Positions 1-8,567 of a stretch of 64,000 nt of DNA are shown here, piece by piece. The DNA is from Metaclostridioides mangenotii (GTDB taxonomy: Bacteria > Bacillota > Clostridia > Peptostreptococcales > Peptostreptococcaceae): NCBI RefSeq assembly GCF_017873185.1, contig NZ_JAGGJX010000005.1, positions 120,288 through 184,287 of the forward strand, in the 5' to 3' direction. Both the position numbers and the translations under genes were made by a program. The notes under the pieces were generated by a model. That model did not search any database, had not been told where the DNA came from, and saw only the letters and a list, made by a program, of their open reading frames with translations. How positions within the stretch are numbered: position 1 is the first letter of the stretch; every line of letters starts with the position of its first letter.

Positions 1-672
1 TTCTACATTATCACCTAATCCTGAAGTAGCTAACTTAATACCATCGTACTGCTTAGTATTTATCATTCCAACAGTTTCATTTACAACAATTGCATCTATT
101 TTTCCATTTTTAAGGTCTAGTACTAAATCAGGTACATTAGTTAAAGACTTCATACTTTCCATTTTCAAAGTATCTCTTACATACTCTTCTTGTATTGTTC
201 CTTTTTGAACTCCAACGTTAAGTTTTTTTAAATCATCTTCTGTTTTTACTTTACCTTCATCACCTTCTCTAACTATAACTGCATTTTTAGTAACATAGTA
301 CAATTCAGAGAAATCAACACTTTTCTTTCTTTCATCCGTTGGCGACATACCTGATAGTATAATATCTATTTTGTTTGCATTTAATGCTCCTATAAGTCCA
401 TCAAAGCCCATCTTTTTAATTTCTACTTCTACACCAATTTCTTTTGATATTTTATTTGCTAGCTCTACATCAAATCCAGCAACCTCGTCTTTTCCATTTT
501 CAACTTTTGGAAACTCAAATGGTGGATAATCTGGATTTAATCCAACTATTAACTTTCCATTCTCCTTTATTTGATCTAATTTAGTAGCATTACTTTTTGA
601 TGAACATCCAACGACACCTACTGCCAATGCCAATACTAACCCCAAACTCAATAATTTCTTTAATCCCTTCAT
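1..672 (-). CDS. Amino-acid ABC transporter substrate-binding lipoprotein (partial, C-terminus outside window)
   Basis: This is the N-terminal 224 codons of a family 3 periplasmic-type solute-binding protein; the frame is open at base 1. A signal peptide ends in a lipobox (VGVVGC around residue 20), so it is a membrane-anchored lipoprotein. The mature part begins with the family signature: LDQIKENGKLIVGLNPDYPPFEF-type sequence, then GFDVELANKI and LNANKIDIILSGMSPT. Such proteins capture amino acids for an ABC importer. It is the first gene after a T-box leader whose specifier reads AGA, which points to arginine as the likely substrate (inference). The permease and ATPase genes would follow to the left of the window. 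Confidence 0.9.
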   Translation of the reverse strand, partial: MKGLKKLLSLGLVLALAVGVVGCSSKSNATKLDQIKENGKLIVGLNPDYPPFEFPKVENGKDEVAGFDVELANKISKEIGVEVEIKKMGFDGLIGALNANKIDIILSGMSPTDERKKSVDFSELYYVTKNAVIVREGDEGKVKTEDDLKKLNVGVQKGTIQEEYVRDTLKMESMKSLTNVPDLVLDLKNGKIDAIVVNETVGMINTKQYDGIKLATSGLGDNVE

Positions 673-729
673 ATTTACTTCCCCTCTCATTTTTTATTTT
701 TATTTCTAAATTATCTTTTATTTCAAATA

Positions 730-852
730 CAAAAAAGTCCCTTAGCCAAACGACTAAGAGACGAATTTACCGCGTTACCACTCTTATTGATAAGTAATAG
801 TTAATTCAAGAAAATGTTCAGCCACTCGACTTGGATACTCAATTTTTGTATT
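730..852 (-). promoter_or_regulatory. Second, partial T-box module (antiterminator/terminator only)
   Basis: A second T-box core (AGAGTGGTAACGCGG, 770-785) and a terminator hairpin at 737-762 almost identical to the upstream one lie 122 bases downstream of the first. Only about 70 bases separate the first terminator from this core, too short for a normal stem I, and I see no specifier loop. It looks like a duplicated expression platform placed in series before the transporter gene. Confidence 0.75.
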
Positions 853-1060
853 AAAAAAGTCCCTTAGTCAAACGACTAAGAGACGAAATATATCCGCGTT
901 ACCACTCTTCTTGATAAGTAATTACTTATCCTCTCAAACCCTTAAGGCGGGCTACCTATTATCATACTAATTTTCTGATAATCTTCTCCAAAGTTCTATT
1001 CACATAACACTTCATTACTGGGCTCACACCAACATCCCAACTCGCTGAAAATCCATATTA
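853..1060 (-). promoter_or_regulatory. T-box riboswitch, arginine specifier (AGA)
   Basis: On the minus strand the T-box core GAGTGGTAACGCGG lies at 894-908. It is followed by a terminator hairpin at 859-884 and a U-run. Stem I lies upstream. By alignment with the Thr and Phe leaders in this window (GAAA-ACT-A-CCTTGG and GAAA-TTC-G-CTCTGG), the equivalent spot reads GAAT-AGA-A-CTTTGG, so the specifier is AGA at 995-997 (Arg). It should lift termination when tRNA-Arg is uncharged. Confidence 0.88.
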
Positions 1061-1159
1061 GTTACTTTCTTTTTCATAGAATTTATTTATTTAAATTATT
1101 ACTACAATTATACTCATTTAATATACCTTTGTCAATAAGTTTTTAAAAATAATTTTAAT

Positions 1160-3034
1160 TTATTTCTTATTCTTAGTTTCTTCAATAAACACAGACCCCT
1201 GAACCTTTTTATTGTGCTTAAATGTAGGATAACTTATACACACACTCTCTTTAGCTCTAGTAATACCAACATAAAGTAGTCTTCTCTCTTCTTCAATATG
1301 CTTTTCTAACTCAGTAGTATCCTTATCTTTCTCAGTCTTGTATGGAATAGTATTCTCATCGACTCCAACTATGTAAACATGCTTAAATTCAAGTCCTTTT
1401 GCACTGTGCATAGTTGTAAGCATAATACCACTTACATCATCTTTACCCTTTTTTGATATTTCAGATTTAACTTCTTCAATATGTTTTAAAAACTCTTCAG
1501 TTGCATTGTACTTTTTGGCAGAATCTCCAAAATCAATAAGTATATTCATAATATCTTTTACTTTTATTTTTTTATTAGTACAGTAGTCAAGAATATATCT
1601 GTCGTAATCTAAAGTTTCACGAATGTAAGAGATTGCGTACTCTGGGCTTAACCCCTTTATGTAATTCATATCTATATCCAGATCTTCCAGTGTTTCTATC
1701 TGTTTTTTATGGAGATCACATTTATTTAGAAGTGCAAATAATAAATCCTCTTCTTCCTTAACCATATTAATGCTATCCCTAGAAATATATCTAAATGGCT
1801 TATTTATTATTTTTATCCAATCATTATTGCTACCTTTTTCGATCCCTATTTTTAGATAAGAAATTAAATCTCTACAAGCCCAGTGATCGTAAATTGTAAC
1901 AGGTATATCCTTTACTGAGAAGTTTATTCTCCTGTCTATAAGTATGTCAACAAAGGCTCTTGACTGAATATTATTTCTATAAATTATAGCATAATCGCTG
2001 TAATCAGCTTTTTTATTTTCCACTTTTCTAATAATTTCATCGATAATTATATTTGCCTCATCATCAGAATCTTTTGCAGTAATGTATTTTACACTTCCTC
2101 CTGAACCAATCTCTGATTTTATTACCTTCTTGTACCTATTTTTATTTTTCTCAATAAGTCTATTTGAAGTCTCTAAGATCTCACTGTAAGATCTATAATT
2201 CAAATCTAGAACTACCTTTTGACTTTTTCCAAAATACTCTTCAAATTCAACTAAAAAATCGGGTCTTGCCCCTCTAAATCCGTAAATACTCTGATCTTCA
2301 TCTCCAACTACAAATACATTATTATCTGGAGTACCTATAAGTTTAAGTACTTCAAATTGCACCTTATTAATATCCTGAAACTCATCTACAAGAATGTATT
2401 TGTACTTACTTCTAACTACATTAAGTGCATTTTTATCCCTATTTAAAAGCTCATATGTTTTTATAAGCATATCATCAAAATCAATCTTATTTATCTCATG
2501 TTTTAAGTTCTCATACATATTATATAAGGTCGAAAAATCGCCTTTTTCAACAATATTTGAATTAAAACTTCTAGGGTCCATCAATTCATTTTTAACATAT
2601 GAAATTTCATTGATCACCTCTCCAATAACATCATTGTCATCGGCATCTTCTACATTTAAACTTTTCATTATTCCTTTAATTGCAGTTACTTTAGTTTTAT
2701 CATCTATCAAACTCTTTAGATCATACCCTTCAAAATATCTAAGTATCCTAAAAAATACAGAATGGAAAGTCCCAAAGTTGACTCTACCCATTCTGTGATC
2801 GTCGCTAAGCGATATAGTTCTATTTTTCATCTCTGTAGAAGATGCTTTTGTAAAACTTATTGCTAAAATATTCTTTGGAGATATATTTTCGTTTATTACT
2901 AAATTTACTAGTCTATGTGAAATAACTCTGGTCTTACCTGATCCTGGACCTGCTACAACTAAACAGGGACCATTAACATGTTTTGCTGCTAGTTTTTGCT
3001 CGCCATTTAGCTCGTTTAACAAAGAACTTCCCAT
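1160..3034 (-). CDS. UvrD/PcrA-type superfamily 1 DNA helicase
   Basis: A 624-residue SF1A helicase with all core motifs: Walker A AGPGSGKT (about residue 29), motif II VDEFQD (about 217), motif III GDEDQSIYGFRGA, motif IV LNYRS, motif V TMHSAKGLEF and motif VI EERRLLYVGITRAK near the C-terminus. The family unwinds DNA 3' to 5' in repair and replication restart. It is about 100 residues shorter than typical PcrA/UvrD and lacks the usual basic C-terminal tail, so it may be a second paralogue rather than the main PcrA. An AGGATGGTGA ribosome site precedes the ATG. It appears to be a single-gene unit. Confidence 0.9.
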   Translation of the reverse strand: MGSSLLNELNGEQKLAAKHVNGPCLVVAGPGSGKTRVISHRLVNLVINENISPKNILAISFTKASSTEMKNRTISLSDDHRMGRVNFGTFHSVFFRILRYFEGYDLKSLIDDKTKVTAIKGIMKSLNVEDADDNDVIGEVINEISYVKNELMDPRSFNSNIVEKGDFSTLYNMYENLKHEINKIDFDDMLIKTYELLNRDKNALNVVRSKYKYILVDEFQDINKVQFEVLKLIGTPDNNVFVVGDEDQSIYGFRGARPDFLVEFEEYFGKSQKVVLDLNYRSYSEILETSNRLIEKNKNRYKKVIKSEIGSGGSVKYITAKDSDDEANIIIDEIIRKVENKKADYSDYAIIYRNNIQSRAFVDILIDRRINFSVKDIPVTIYDHWACRDLISYLKIGIEKGSNNDWIKIINKPFRYISRDSINMVKEEEDLLFALLNKCDLHKKQIETLEDLDIDMNYIKGLSPEYAISYIRETLDYDRYILDYCTNKKIKVKDIMNILIDFGDSAKKYNATEEFLKHIEEVKSEISKKGKDDVSGIMLTTMHSAKGLEFKHVYIVGVDENTIPYKTEKDKDTTELEKHIEEERRLLYVGITRAKESVCISYPTFKHNKKVQGSVFIEETKNKK

Positions 3035-3196
3035 CTATAGTATTCACCATCCTAATTTATAGCTACTCTATTATGTAATTATGCACATAAAAGATATCCA
3101 TAATCATAAATTACAGATATACTATTATTTTTTATCTTTTGATATAAATTTTATATAAAATAAATATACTTCTTATTTTTTCATATAAATATATAT

Positions 3197-3580
3197 TTAT
3201 CTCCTAAAGTAATCACTTATAGAGCTTATATCTATCTTTCCGATAACTATTAAGTATCCGATAACTATTAGTACAACCATAGCAATTGAATAAACTACCT
3301 TGTAGTAATTTTTCTGCTTATATGAACCATAACCAACAAGTAATTGTTGAAATACCAAGGAAAGAAGCATTACAATAGCAATTATACTAAATGGTATGAT
3401 GTTAGTAAATGAAAGTGCTGCACAGACAAGTAAAATAACTGCCACAACTATATGTGATCTAGCTATAATAACCGTTAGTGGATCAACTTGCTTTTCTTGA
3501 ACTTCTTTTTTTGTATTTACTACATTGTTTCTATAATTCTGTTTATTTTTTCTAGTCTTTTTAGACTTTTTTTTGCTCAT
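3197..3580 (-). CDS. Small membrane protein, unknown function
   Basis: 127 residues. The first 30 residues are strongly basic (KKKSKKTRKNK), followed by three hydrophobic segments: about 40-60, 63-82 and 95-115. The basic N-terminus predicts a cytosolic start. I do not recognise a family; unnamed proteins of this shape are common in Clostridia. It is separated from the helicase by an AT-rich gap and appears monocistronic. Confidence 0.7.
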   Translation of the reverse strand: MSKKKSKKTRKNKQNYRNNVVNTKKEVQEKQVDPLTVIIARSHIVVAVILLVCAALSFTNIIPFSIIAIVMLLSLVFQQLLVGYGSYKQKNYYKVVYSIAMVVLIVIGYLIVIGKIDISSISDYFRR

Positions 3581-3733
3581 GTCATCACCTTTTCTTTAAA
3601 TTCTACCTCTTAATTATACACACTTTACCAAGTATAATCCATAGCCTAATTATTTGACCAAACTAGTTGTAATTTTATTTTGTATTGTTATGATTATCTT
3701 ATAATAATTATTATCCATATTTATTACTTTTTC

Positions 3734-3765
3734 TTGACTCTACCGTACAGGGTAATGTTTATACT
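3734..3765 (+). promoter_or_regulatory. MerR-type promoter with dyad operator in a long spacer
   Basis: TTGACT (3734-3739) and TATACT (3760-3765) are separated by 20 bases. The spacer contains the dyad TACC-N6-GGTA. Over-long 19-20 base spacers with a central dyad are the mark of promoters activated by MerR-family regulators. It drives the broken reading frame at 3784. Confidence 0.6.
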
Positions 3766-3783
3766 ATAATTGGAGGTGAATAA

Positions 3784-3852
3784 ATGTACAAAATTGGTTT
3801 TATAAGTTTTGTTAAAATACTTTTATTTACAAAGGGTTACTATTTCATTTGA
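3784..3852 (+). pseudogene. Truncated MerR-family regulator remnant
   Basis: A good ribosome site (GGAGGTGAATAA) precedes an ATG opening with MYKIG, the usual first residues of MerR-family regulators. After these codons the helix-turn-helix sequence is missing, and the frame stops after 22 residues. Together with the MerR-type promoter just upstream, this suggests a regulator gene that lost nearly all its coding region by deletion while keeping its autoregulated promoter. Alternative: a short unrelated peptide. Confidence 0.5.
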
Positions 3853-3909
3853 AAATTTTAGTTTTAATGATTTTTTATATTTTTTAATTTAAAGACTATT
3901 GAAACTTGT

Positions 3910-4452
3910 TTATTTCACATTTACTCCAAGTATTTGCTCCAAATATTGAAGAGACCACTTTTCTCGATCCGGGTTAAAAGAAGCACATGCTTCTGGATCA
4001 ACATTTATATTTATCTTCTTTCCTGAATTTACTGCAACTGTATACAATCCTATTACAGTTTGAAATACACATATGTCAGTTACTAGGCCAACCACAGTTA
4101 CATCATTATATTTTTTAATTATTCCATCTAAAAAATCTTGCTTCGGACAGTAAGCTTTTTTATTTACATGGTTTACGACATTGTCTTTTCCTTTTATATC
4201 TCCATATATCTGATAACCTTTAGTTCCATTTATACAGTGTTCATTGAATACATCTGCTTCTGGAGTTTTTTTATTTTTCCAATCATCAAAATCATGATCA
4301 TCAAAAGTAAAATATATATCTTTCTCATCATAATCTCTAGCTAAGTTTTTTAGATGAACTTGAATATCTTGAGCTGCTTTTCCCACAGTTAACGCTCCAT
4401 CATCTGCTACAAAGTCATATTGATAATCTACTATTATTAATGCTTTTTTCAT
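3910..4452 (-). CDS. Isochorismatase-family cysteine hydrolase (nicotinamidase-like)
   Basis: 180 residues. The start is set at the ATG of MKKALI because AGGAG sits 8 bases upstream; a GTG three codons earlier touches the ribosome site. The catalytic triad is visible: Asp in IIVDYQYDF (about 9), Lys in VNKKAYCPKQDF (about 100) and Cys in VVGLVTDICV (about 130). Metal ligands typical of nicotinamidases fall in FDDHDFDDW. The family hydrolyses nicotinamide or related amides; nicotinamide to nicotinate in NAD salvage is the best guess, but substrate cannot be fixed from sequence. No NAD genes are adjacent. Confidence 0.82.
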   Translation of the reverse strand: MKKALIIVDYQYDFVADDGALTVGKAAQDIQVHLKNLARDYDEKDIYFTFDDHDFDDWKNKKTPEADVFNEHCINGTKGYQIYGDIKGKDNVVNHVNKKAYCPKQDFLDGIIKKYNDVTVVGLVTDICVFQTVIGLYTVAVNSGKKININVDPEACASFNPDREKWSLQYLEQILGVNVK

Positions 4453-4618
4453 CTTAATCACTCCTATAGTCTTTAATATTGAACTTATTACATTTGATAC
4501 TATTTTATAGTTTATTATATCTTAATTCAAGTTAAATACTCTGTTTCAAAGTATTTAACTTTATTCAATTTAATTTATACACTTTAAAATAGCTCTAAGT
4601 ACATTAGATATTAATAAA

Positions 4619-4652
4619 TAAGAAAGGTGCTCATATAATGAACACCTTTTTT
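4619..4652. terminator. Bidirectional terminator hairpin
   Basis: AAAGGTGCTCAT / ATGAACACCTTT stem with a three-base loop and a U-run on the plus side, with a weaker U-rich tract on the minus side. It lies just after the lipoprotein gene ending at 4677 on the minus strand. Confidence 0.7.
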
Positions 4653-4676
4653 TAAAAGACTAGTATCTATGAATTT

Positions 4677-5318
4677 TTATTGTCCAAGTAAAAATACAGT
4701 TGCTATTTTACTAGTTGTTTGCGTTTCATCAACTATTTGCCATTTGTTTTTGCTATCTTTGTTTGGCTCAAGTTTAACTGGTACTGTTACCTCTGTATCG
4801 CTTGCTTCAATATTTTCTATAGCGTCTTTCATAACACTCATAACTAATTTAGTTACTTTTGCTTGATCTTGTGCTATTGTTGGATCTTTTTTTACTTCTT
4901 CCGTTACTTTTGCTTGAAGTGTTGTTGTAATTGAAGTCATATTTAACCCTTTTATCTTAACAATTACTTCTGGATTAGTTTTGTCATCTTTAACTACCTC
5001 TACTGTATATGTAGCTTTATCATTAATTTGCTTAAGAATTGCATTCCATAGATCTTCTATTTCTTTATCAGCAGCCGGTAAACCTGAAGATGTCGCAAAT
5101 CCAGCTTTAAACGCCTTTTCTGCTTCCTCTTTTGATTGAGTTACATCTTGATTAAATACTGATTTATATTTCTTTATATCCTCATCTTTTTGATACATCA
5201 TTGCATTTACTAATACTTCTGTCGCCTCTTTTGGATTTGGCTTTTTAGCCCCACAAGCTGCTACCCCTATCATAACTGTTAATATTAACATTAGGCATAA
5301 TAATTTTTTGAATTTCAT
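4677..5318 (-). CDS. Predicted lipoprotein, DUF5105-like
   Basis: 213 residues with a signal peptide ending in the lipobox VAACG (about residue 22). The mature protein is lysine-rich and helical/beta mixed, with EATEVLVNAMMYQKDED near the start and a C-terminal stretch (LEPNKDSKNKWQIVDE) resembling the small DUF5105 lipoproteins that are abundant in clostridia. Function unknown; it should be anchored on the outer face of the membrane. It has its own GGGGGAAT ribosome site and terminator, so is probably a single-gene unit. Confidence 0.75.
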   Translation of the reverse strand: MKFKKLLCLMLILTVMIGVAACGAKKPNPKEATEVLVNAMMYQKDEDIKKYKSVFNQDVTQSKEEAEKAFKAGFATSSGLPAADKEIEDLWNAILKQINDKATYTVEVVKDDKTNPEVIVKIKGLNMTSITTTLQAKVTEEVKKDPTIAQDQAKVTKLVMSVMKDAIENIEASDTEVTVPVKLEPNKDSKNKWQIVDETQTTSKIATVFLLGQ

Positions 5319-5371
5319 CTTAGTTCCATTCCCCCTTTTTTATGTGATATTTTATTTATATAGTTTAGATA

Positions 5372-6145
5372 TTACAATTTTAGTTTTGAAATAATGTCTC
5401 TGTAGGCATTTATGTAAACTACCGTATCTAGTCCAACCCCTACACAATCAAACCCCTCATCCAAATATTTGTTTGCATCATCTACACTTCCTGTAAAAAT
5501 AAAAGCTATTTTTCCAGCTTCTTTACAGGCACTTAGTATGCGTTTTATGGCTCCTTTTACTTCAGGATCATCAAATTTAGCTGGCTTATTCATTGCGATA
5601 GATAGATCAAAAGGACCAATTAAAATACCATCAACTCCATCTATATTTACTATTTCTTCAATATTTTCTAAACAACCTAATGTCTCACATTGAGGAATTA
5701 ATAGAGTATTTTTATTGCAATACTCCATATAATCTTCTATTCCAGAAGCTGCATGGTCAGCAAATCCCCATCCTCCGTCTCTAGTTGGACAAAATCCTCT
5801 CGATCCTAATGGGGCATATTTTGAATATTGCACAATTTCTTTAACATCTTCAACTGTATTTACACATGGTACTACAAGTGCCTGTGCCCCTGCATCTAGT
5901 AATCTTAGTATAGGACTTCTCGAAACTCCATTTACTCTTACCATCGGTGTTAGACCTGCATTTTGTGCTGCTGATATATACTCTACTACACTCTCTACAC
6001 CTACAGAAGTATGCTCTGTATCTATCACAACAAAATCAAAATCAGTGTAACCAAGTGCCTCTACTGCTGTTGCACTTTTTAGTAACGTAAATGTTCCAAT
6101 AGTTTTCTCGCCTCTTTTAAACTTTTCAAGAATTTCATTTTTCAT
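5372..6145 (-). CDS. HpcH/HpaI-family aldolase (2-oxo-acid aldolase)
   Basis: 257 residues, full family length. Class II pyruvate aldolase features: DFVVIDTEHTSVG near residue 40, MVRVNG near 75, the DAGAQALVVPCVNT block and GFCPTRDGGWG after it, and GIDGILIGPFDLSIAMN-like metal-site sequence around 170-180. Relatives retro-aldol cleave 2-keto-4-hydroxy acids to pyruvate and an aldehyde, using a divalent metal bound by Glu and Asp. No aromatic catabolism genes are nearby, so the physiological substrate is open (sugar acid or hydroxyketo acid). Confidence 0.85.
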   Translation of the reverse strand: MKNEILEKFKRGEKTIGTFTLLKSATAVEALGYTDFDFVVIDTEHTSVGVESVVEYISAAQNAGLTPMVRVNGVSRSPILRLLDAGAQALVVPCVNTVEDVKEIVQYSKYAPLGSRGFCPTRDGGWGFADHAASGIEDYMEYCNKNTLLIPQCETLGCLENIEEIVNIDGVDGILIGPFDLSIAMNKPAKFDDPEVKGAIKRILSACKEAGKIAFIFTGSVDDANKYLDEGFDCVGVGLDTVVYINAYRDIISKLKL

Positions 6146-6208
6146 GATTATCTCTCCTCAAAATTAGATTTTAATGAATTGTTTATTATATTATAAATTA
6201 AATTTATA

Positions 6209-6316
6209 TTAATCGACCATTCTATAACCGACACCCATCTCGGTTAAAATATATTTTGGCTCGCCGGGAGTACGTATTCTAGCAAGTAGTTCTGATGTTC
6301 CAAAAGGTATTACGCT
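6209..6316 (-). pseudogene. kdpE: kdpE response regulator remnant with internal deletion
   Basis: Minus-strand frame of 35 codons ending in TAA. Its first half, PFGTSELLARIR, is the end of an OmpR-family receiver domain. Its second half, EPKYILTEMGVGYRM, is the very C-terminus of KdpE-type winged-helix domains. In an intact regulator these are separated by about 90 residues, so the middle has been deleted in frame. A stop codon and the loss of the whole upstream receiver domain show it is dead. Confidence 0.75.
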
Positions 6317-6419
6317 TTAGGATGTTTGAAAGCTGTTTGGAATCTTAAAAGTGGCAATCTTATCTATTTTGATAGTAATAATATAAATATTTCTAAATAA
6401 CATACTAATATAAAAAATA

Positions 6420-6455
6420 AAACCAAACTGCAGATGCAATTTGGTTTTATTTTTC
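6420..6455 (+). terminator. Terminator hairpin
   Basis: AAACCAAA / TTTGGTTT stem followed by TTATTTTT on the plus strand. It sits just after a short plus-strand open stretch ending at 6400 that may be the tail of another lost gene. Confidence 0.65.
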
Positions 6456-6518
6456 CGTAGATACATAGTTAAATCTAGCATATATAAAACGGTCTGTACC
6501 CGTTATTGACTGTCATGT

Positions 6519-6610
6519 TGGCGGAGAAGGAGGGATTCGAACCCTCGCACCGGTTAACCCAGCCTAATCCCTTAGCAGGGGATCCTCTTGAGCCACTTGA
6601 GTACTTCTCC
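6519..6610 (-). tRNA. tRNA-Ser (GCT anticodon)
   Basis: 92 bases on the minus strand with a 7-bp acceptor stem (GGAGAAG / CTTCTCC), anticodon loop CTGCTAA giving anticodon GCT (reads AGU/AGC), a long serine-type variable arm, the T-loop GGTTCGAATCC, discriminator G and an encoded CCA. Confidence 0.97.
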
Positions 6611-6666
6611 ACTTGTTACATGACTAGATTATATCTCATAATTCTTTTTTGGTCAACTTAATATAA

Positions 6667-7047
6667 TTAATCTTCTAAAGTTGCCTCGTAATCAGCTGCA
6701 CTAAGTAACTCTTCTAACTCTCCTGCATCTGAAACTTTTACTTTAATTATCCAGCTTTCATACGGATCTTCATTAATGCTTCCCGGTTCGTCCTCTAATG
6801 CATCATTTAATTCTATAACTTCTCCGTTTATTGGAGCGATAAGGTCTGATGCTACTTTAGATGATTCAACAACACCAAAGTCTTCGCCTATACTTATTTC
6901 ATCACCAACCTCTGGCATTTCAACAAATAATACCTCTCCTAGTTGATCTTGAGCAAAGTCTGTTATTCCTATATATACTGTCTCGCTATCGATTACTTTC
7001 ACCCATTCATGGTCGCTTGAATATTTTAAATCCTGTAGTAATTTCAT
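6667..7047 (-). CDS. gcvH: Glycine cleavage system H protein
   Basis: 126 residues, standard length. The start is put at the ATG of MKLLQDLKYSS because AGGGGG lies 7 bases upstream; an earlier ATG lies before that site. Lipoyl domain: HEWVKVIDSETVYIGITDFAQ, the lipoylated lysine in ESSKVASDL (about residue 60) and a C-terminal NEDPYESWIIKVK. GcvH shuttles the aminomethyl group between the P, T and L proteins. It is the last gene of the fhs operon, 118 bases after lpdA; gcvP and gcvT are not in the window. Confidence 0.95.
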   Translation of the reverse strand: MKLLQDLKYSSDHEWVKVIDSETVYIGITDFAQDQLGEVLFVEMPEVGDEISIGEDFGVVESSKVASDLIAPINGEVIELNDALEDEPGSINEDPYESWIIKVKVSDAGELEELLSAADYEATLED

Positions 7048-7165
7048 AAATTTACCCCCTAACATAAATTCAAAATCTTGATATAAGTTTATACTAATTT
7101 ATATGTAAGCCTCATTATATCATATCATTATGATAATTTTAAGCTTAGTTAATTAATTAATTCTT

Positions 7166-8545
7166 TTATTTTCCGATAGAGTGTATAGCTTCCCCATTTG
7201 CATCATGAAGAGCTTCAATTAATCCTTCAGATAAACTCGGATGAGGATGAATTACATCCCCTACTTGCTGTACTGTTAATCCTAGATGTACAGCTAATGT
7301 AAGCTCTGTAAGCAACTCTGTAGCACTTGCTCCAATTATAGACGCTCCTAAAATTCTGTCGTCTTCTCCAACAATTACTTTTACAAATCCTTGGTATTTA
7401 CCTATAGTTTGAGCTTTCCCAAGACCTCTGAACTCAAATTTTCCAACTCTATACGGAATTTCTTCCTTATTTAGATCTTTTTCTGTTTTTCCAACAGATG
7501 CTACCTCAGGTTCTGTATAAACACATCTAGGTATAGCAGTATAATTTAACTCTCTACTTCTTCCTAACGCGTTTTCAACAGCTATTTCTCCCTCTTTAGA
7601 GGCTACATGAGCTAAAAACGGTGTATCTATAATATCTCCTACAGCATATATACCTTCAACACTTGTTTGAAGGTATTTATCTACTAGCACTTTTCCACTT
7701 TTAGTTTCAATACCGATATCTTCGATGCCACTACCTTCAATATTAGATCTTCTGCCTACACTTAAAAGTACATACTGAGTCTCTATTTTTTTGCCATCAC
7801 ACAACTCGACTGACGCTTTGTTGTCTTTTACTTCACAGCTAACTATAGAAGTTCCAGTAATCATTTTTATCTTATCTTTTTTAAACTGTCTAACAAGTTG
7901 TTTTACTATATCTTTATCTTCATTGATAAGAAGTTGGTCTGCCATTTCTACTATTGTAACTTCAGTTCCCATAGACCTAAAAAATTGTCCTATCTCACAA
8001 CCTATTACTCCACCACCAACAACTACCATTGATTCTGGTAATTCTTTAAGGTTTAACACATCATCACTTGTAATTACAGTCTTGCCATCATACGGAAATA
8101 TGTTTGGTATTACTGGCTCTGATCCTTGTGCAAGTATAATTTTATCCGCCTTAATTTTTTCAATATCACCATCTGCTTTCGTGACTTCAACAGTATTTCT
8201 ATCAATAATTCTTCCATATCCGTTGACTAAATCGACTTTTCTTTTATCTAGTAAAAATTCAACCCCTTTTACAAGTTGATCTACTACTTTATCTTTTCTA
8301 GAAATAACAGTATTATAGTCTATCGATATATCTCCATCAATATTTATTCCAAAGTCTTTGGCATCTAATACAGTGTTAAGAACGTTTGCAGATGCAAGTA
8401 ATGATTTTGTTGGAATACACCCTAAGTTCAAGCAAGTTCCACCTACTTTGTAATTTTCGATAACTGTCACTTCCACATCAAACATAGAAGCTTTAAGAGC
8501 AGCTACGTATCCACCAGGACCTCCGCCTACAATCACTATTTTCAT
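7166..8545 (-). CDS. lpdA: Dihydrolipoamide dehydrogenase
   Basis: 459 residues. FAD-binding GGGPGGYVAA at the N-terminus, redox disulfide GGTCLNLGCIPTKSLL (about 35-50), NAD-binding GGGVIGCEIGQFF (about 177), second FAD motif YAVGDI (about 300) and the catalytic HPHPSLSE near the C-terminus. It reoxidises the dihydrolipoyl arm of GcvH with NAD+ (or the reverse in glycine synthesis). Between metF (21-base gap) and gcvH, so it is the L protein tied to the C1 operon rather than to a pyruvate dehydrogenase. Confidence 0.95.
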   Translation of the reverse strand: MKIVIVGGGPGGYVAALKASMFDVEVTVIENYKVGGTCLNLGCIPTKSLLASANVLNTVLDAKDFGINIDGDISIDYNTVISRKDKVVDQLVKGVEFLLDKRKVDLVNGYGRIIDRNTVEVTKADGDIEKIKADKIILAQGSEPVIPNIFPYDGKTVITSDDVLNLKELPESMVVVGGGVIGCEIGQFFRSMGTEVTIVEMADQLLINEDKDIVKQLVRQFKKDKIKMITGTSIVSCEVKDNKASVELCDGKKIETQYVLLSVGRRSNIEGSGIEDIGIETKSGKVLVDKYLQTSVEGIYAVGDIIDTPFLAHVASKEGEIAVENALGRSRELNYTAIPRCVYTEPEVASVGKTEKDLNKEEIPYRVGKFEFRGLGKAQTIGKYQGFVKVIVGEDDRILGASIIGASATELLTELTLAVHLGLTVQQVGDVIHPHPSLSEGLIEALHDANGEAIHSIGK

Positions 8546-8567
8546 CTAATTACCCCCAAACATATTA

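Noticed and set aside
2394..2798. Plus-strand open frame of 134 codons inside the helicase gene
   Set aside because: It is the opposite-strand shadow of the helicase, with hydrophobic low-complexity composition and no ribosome site.
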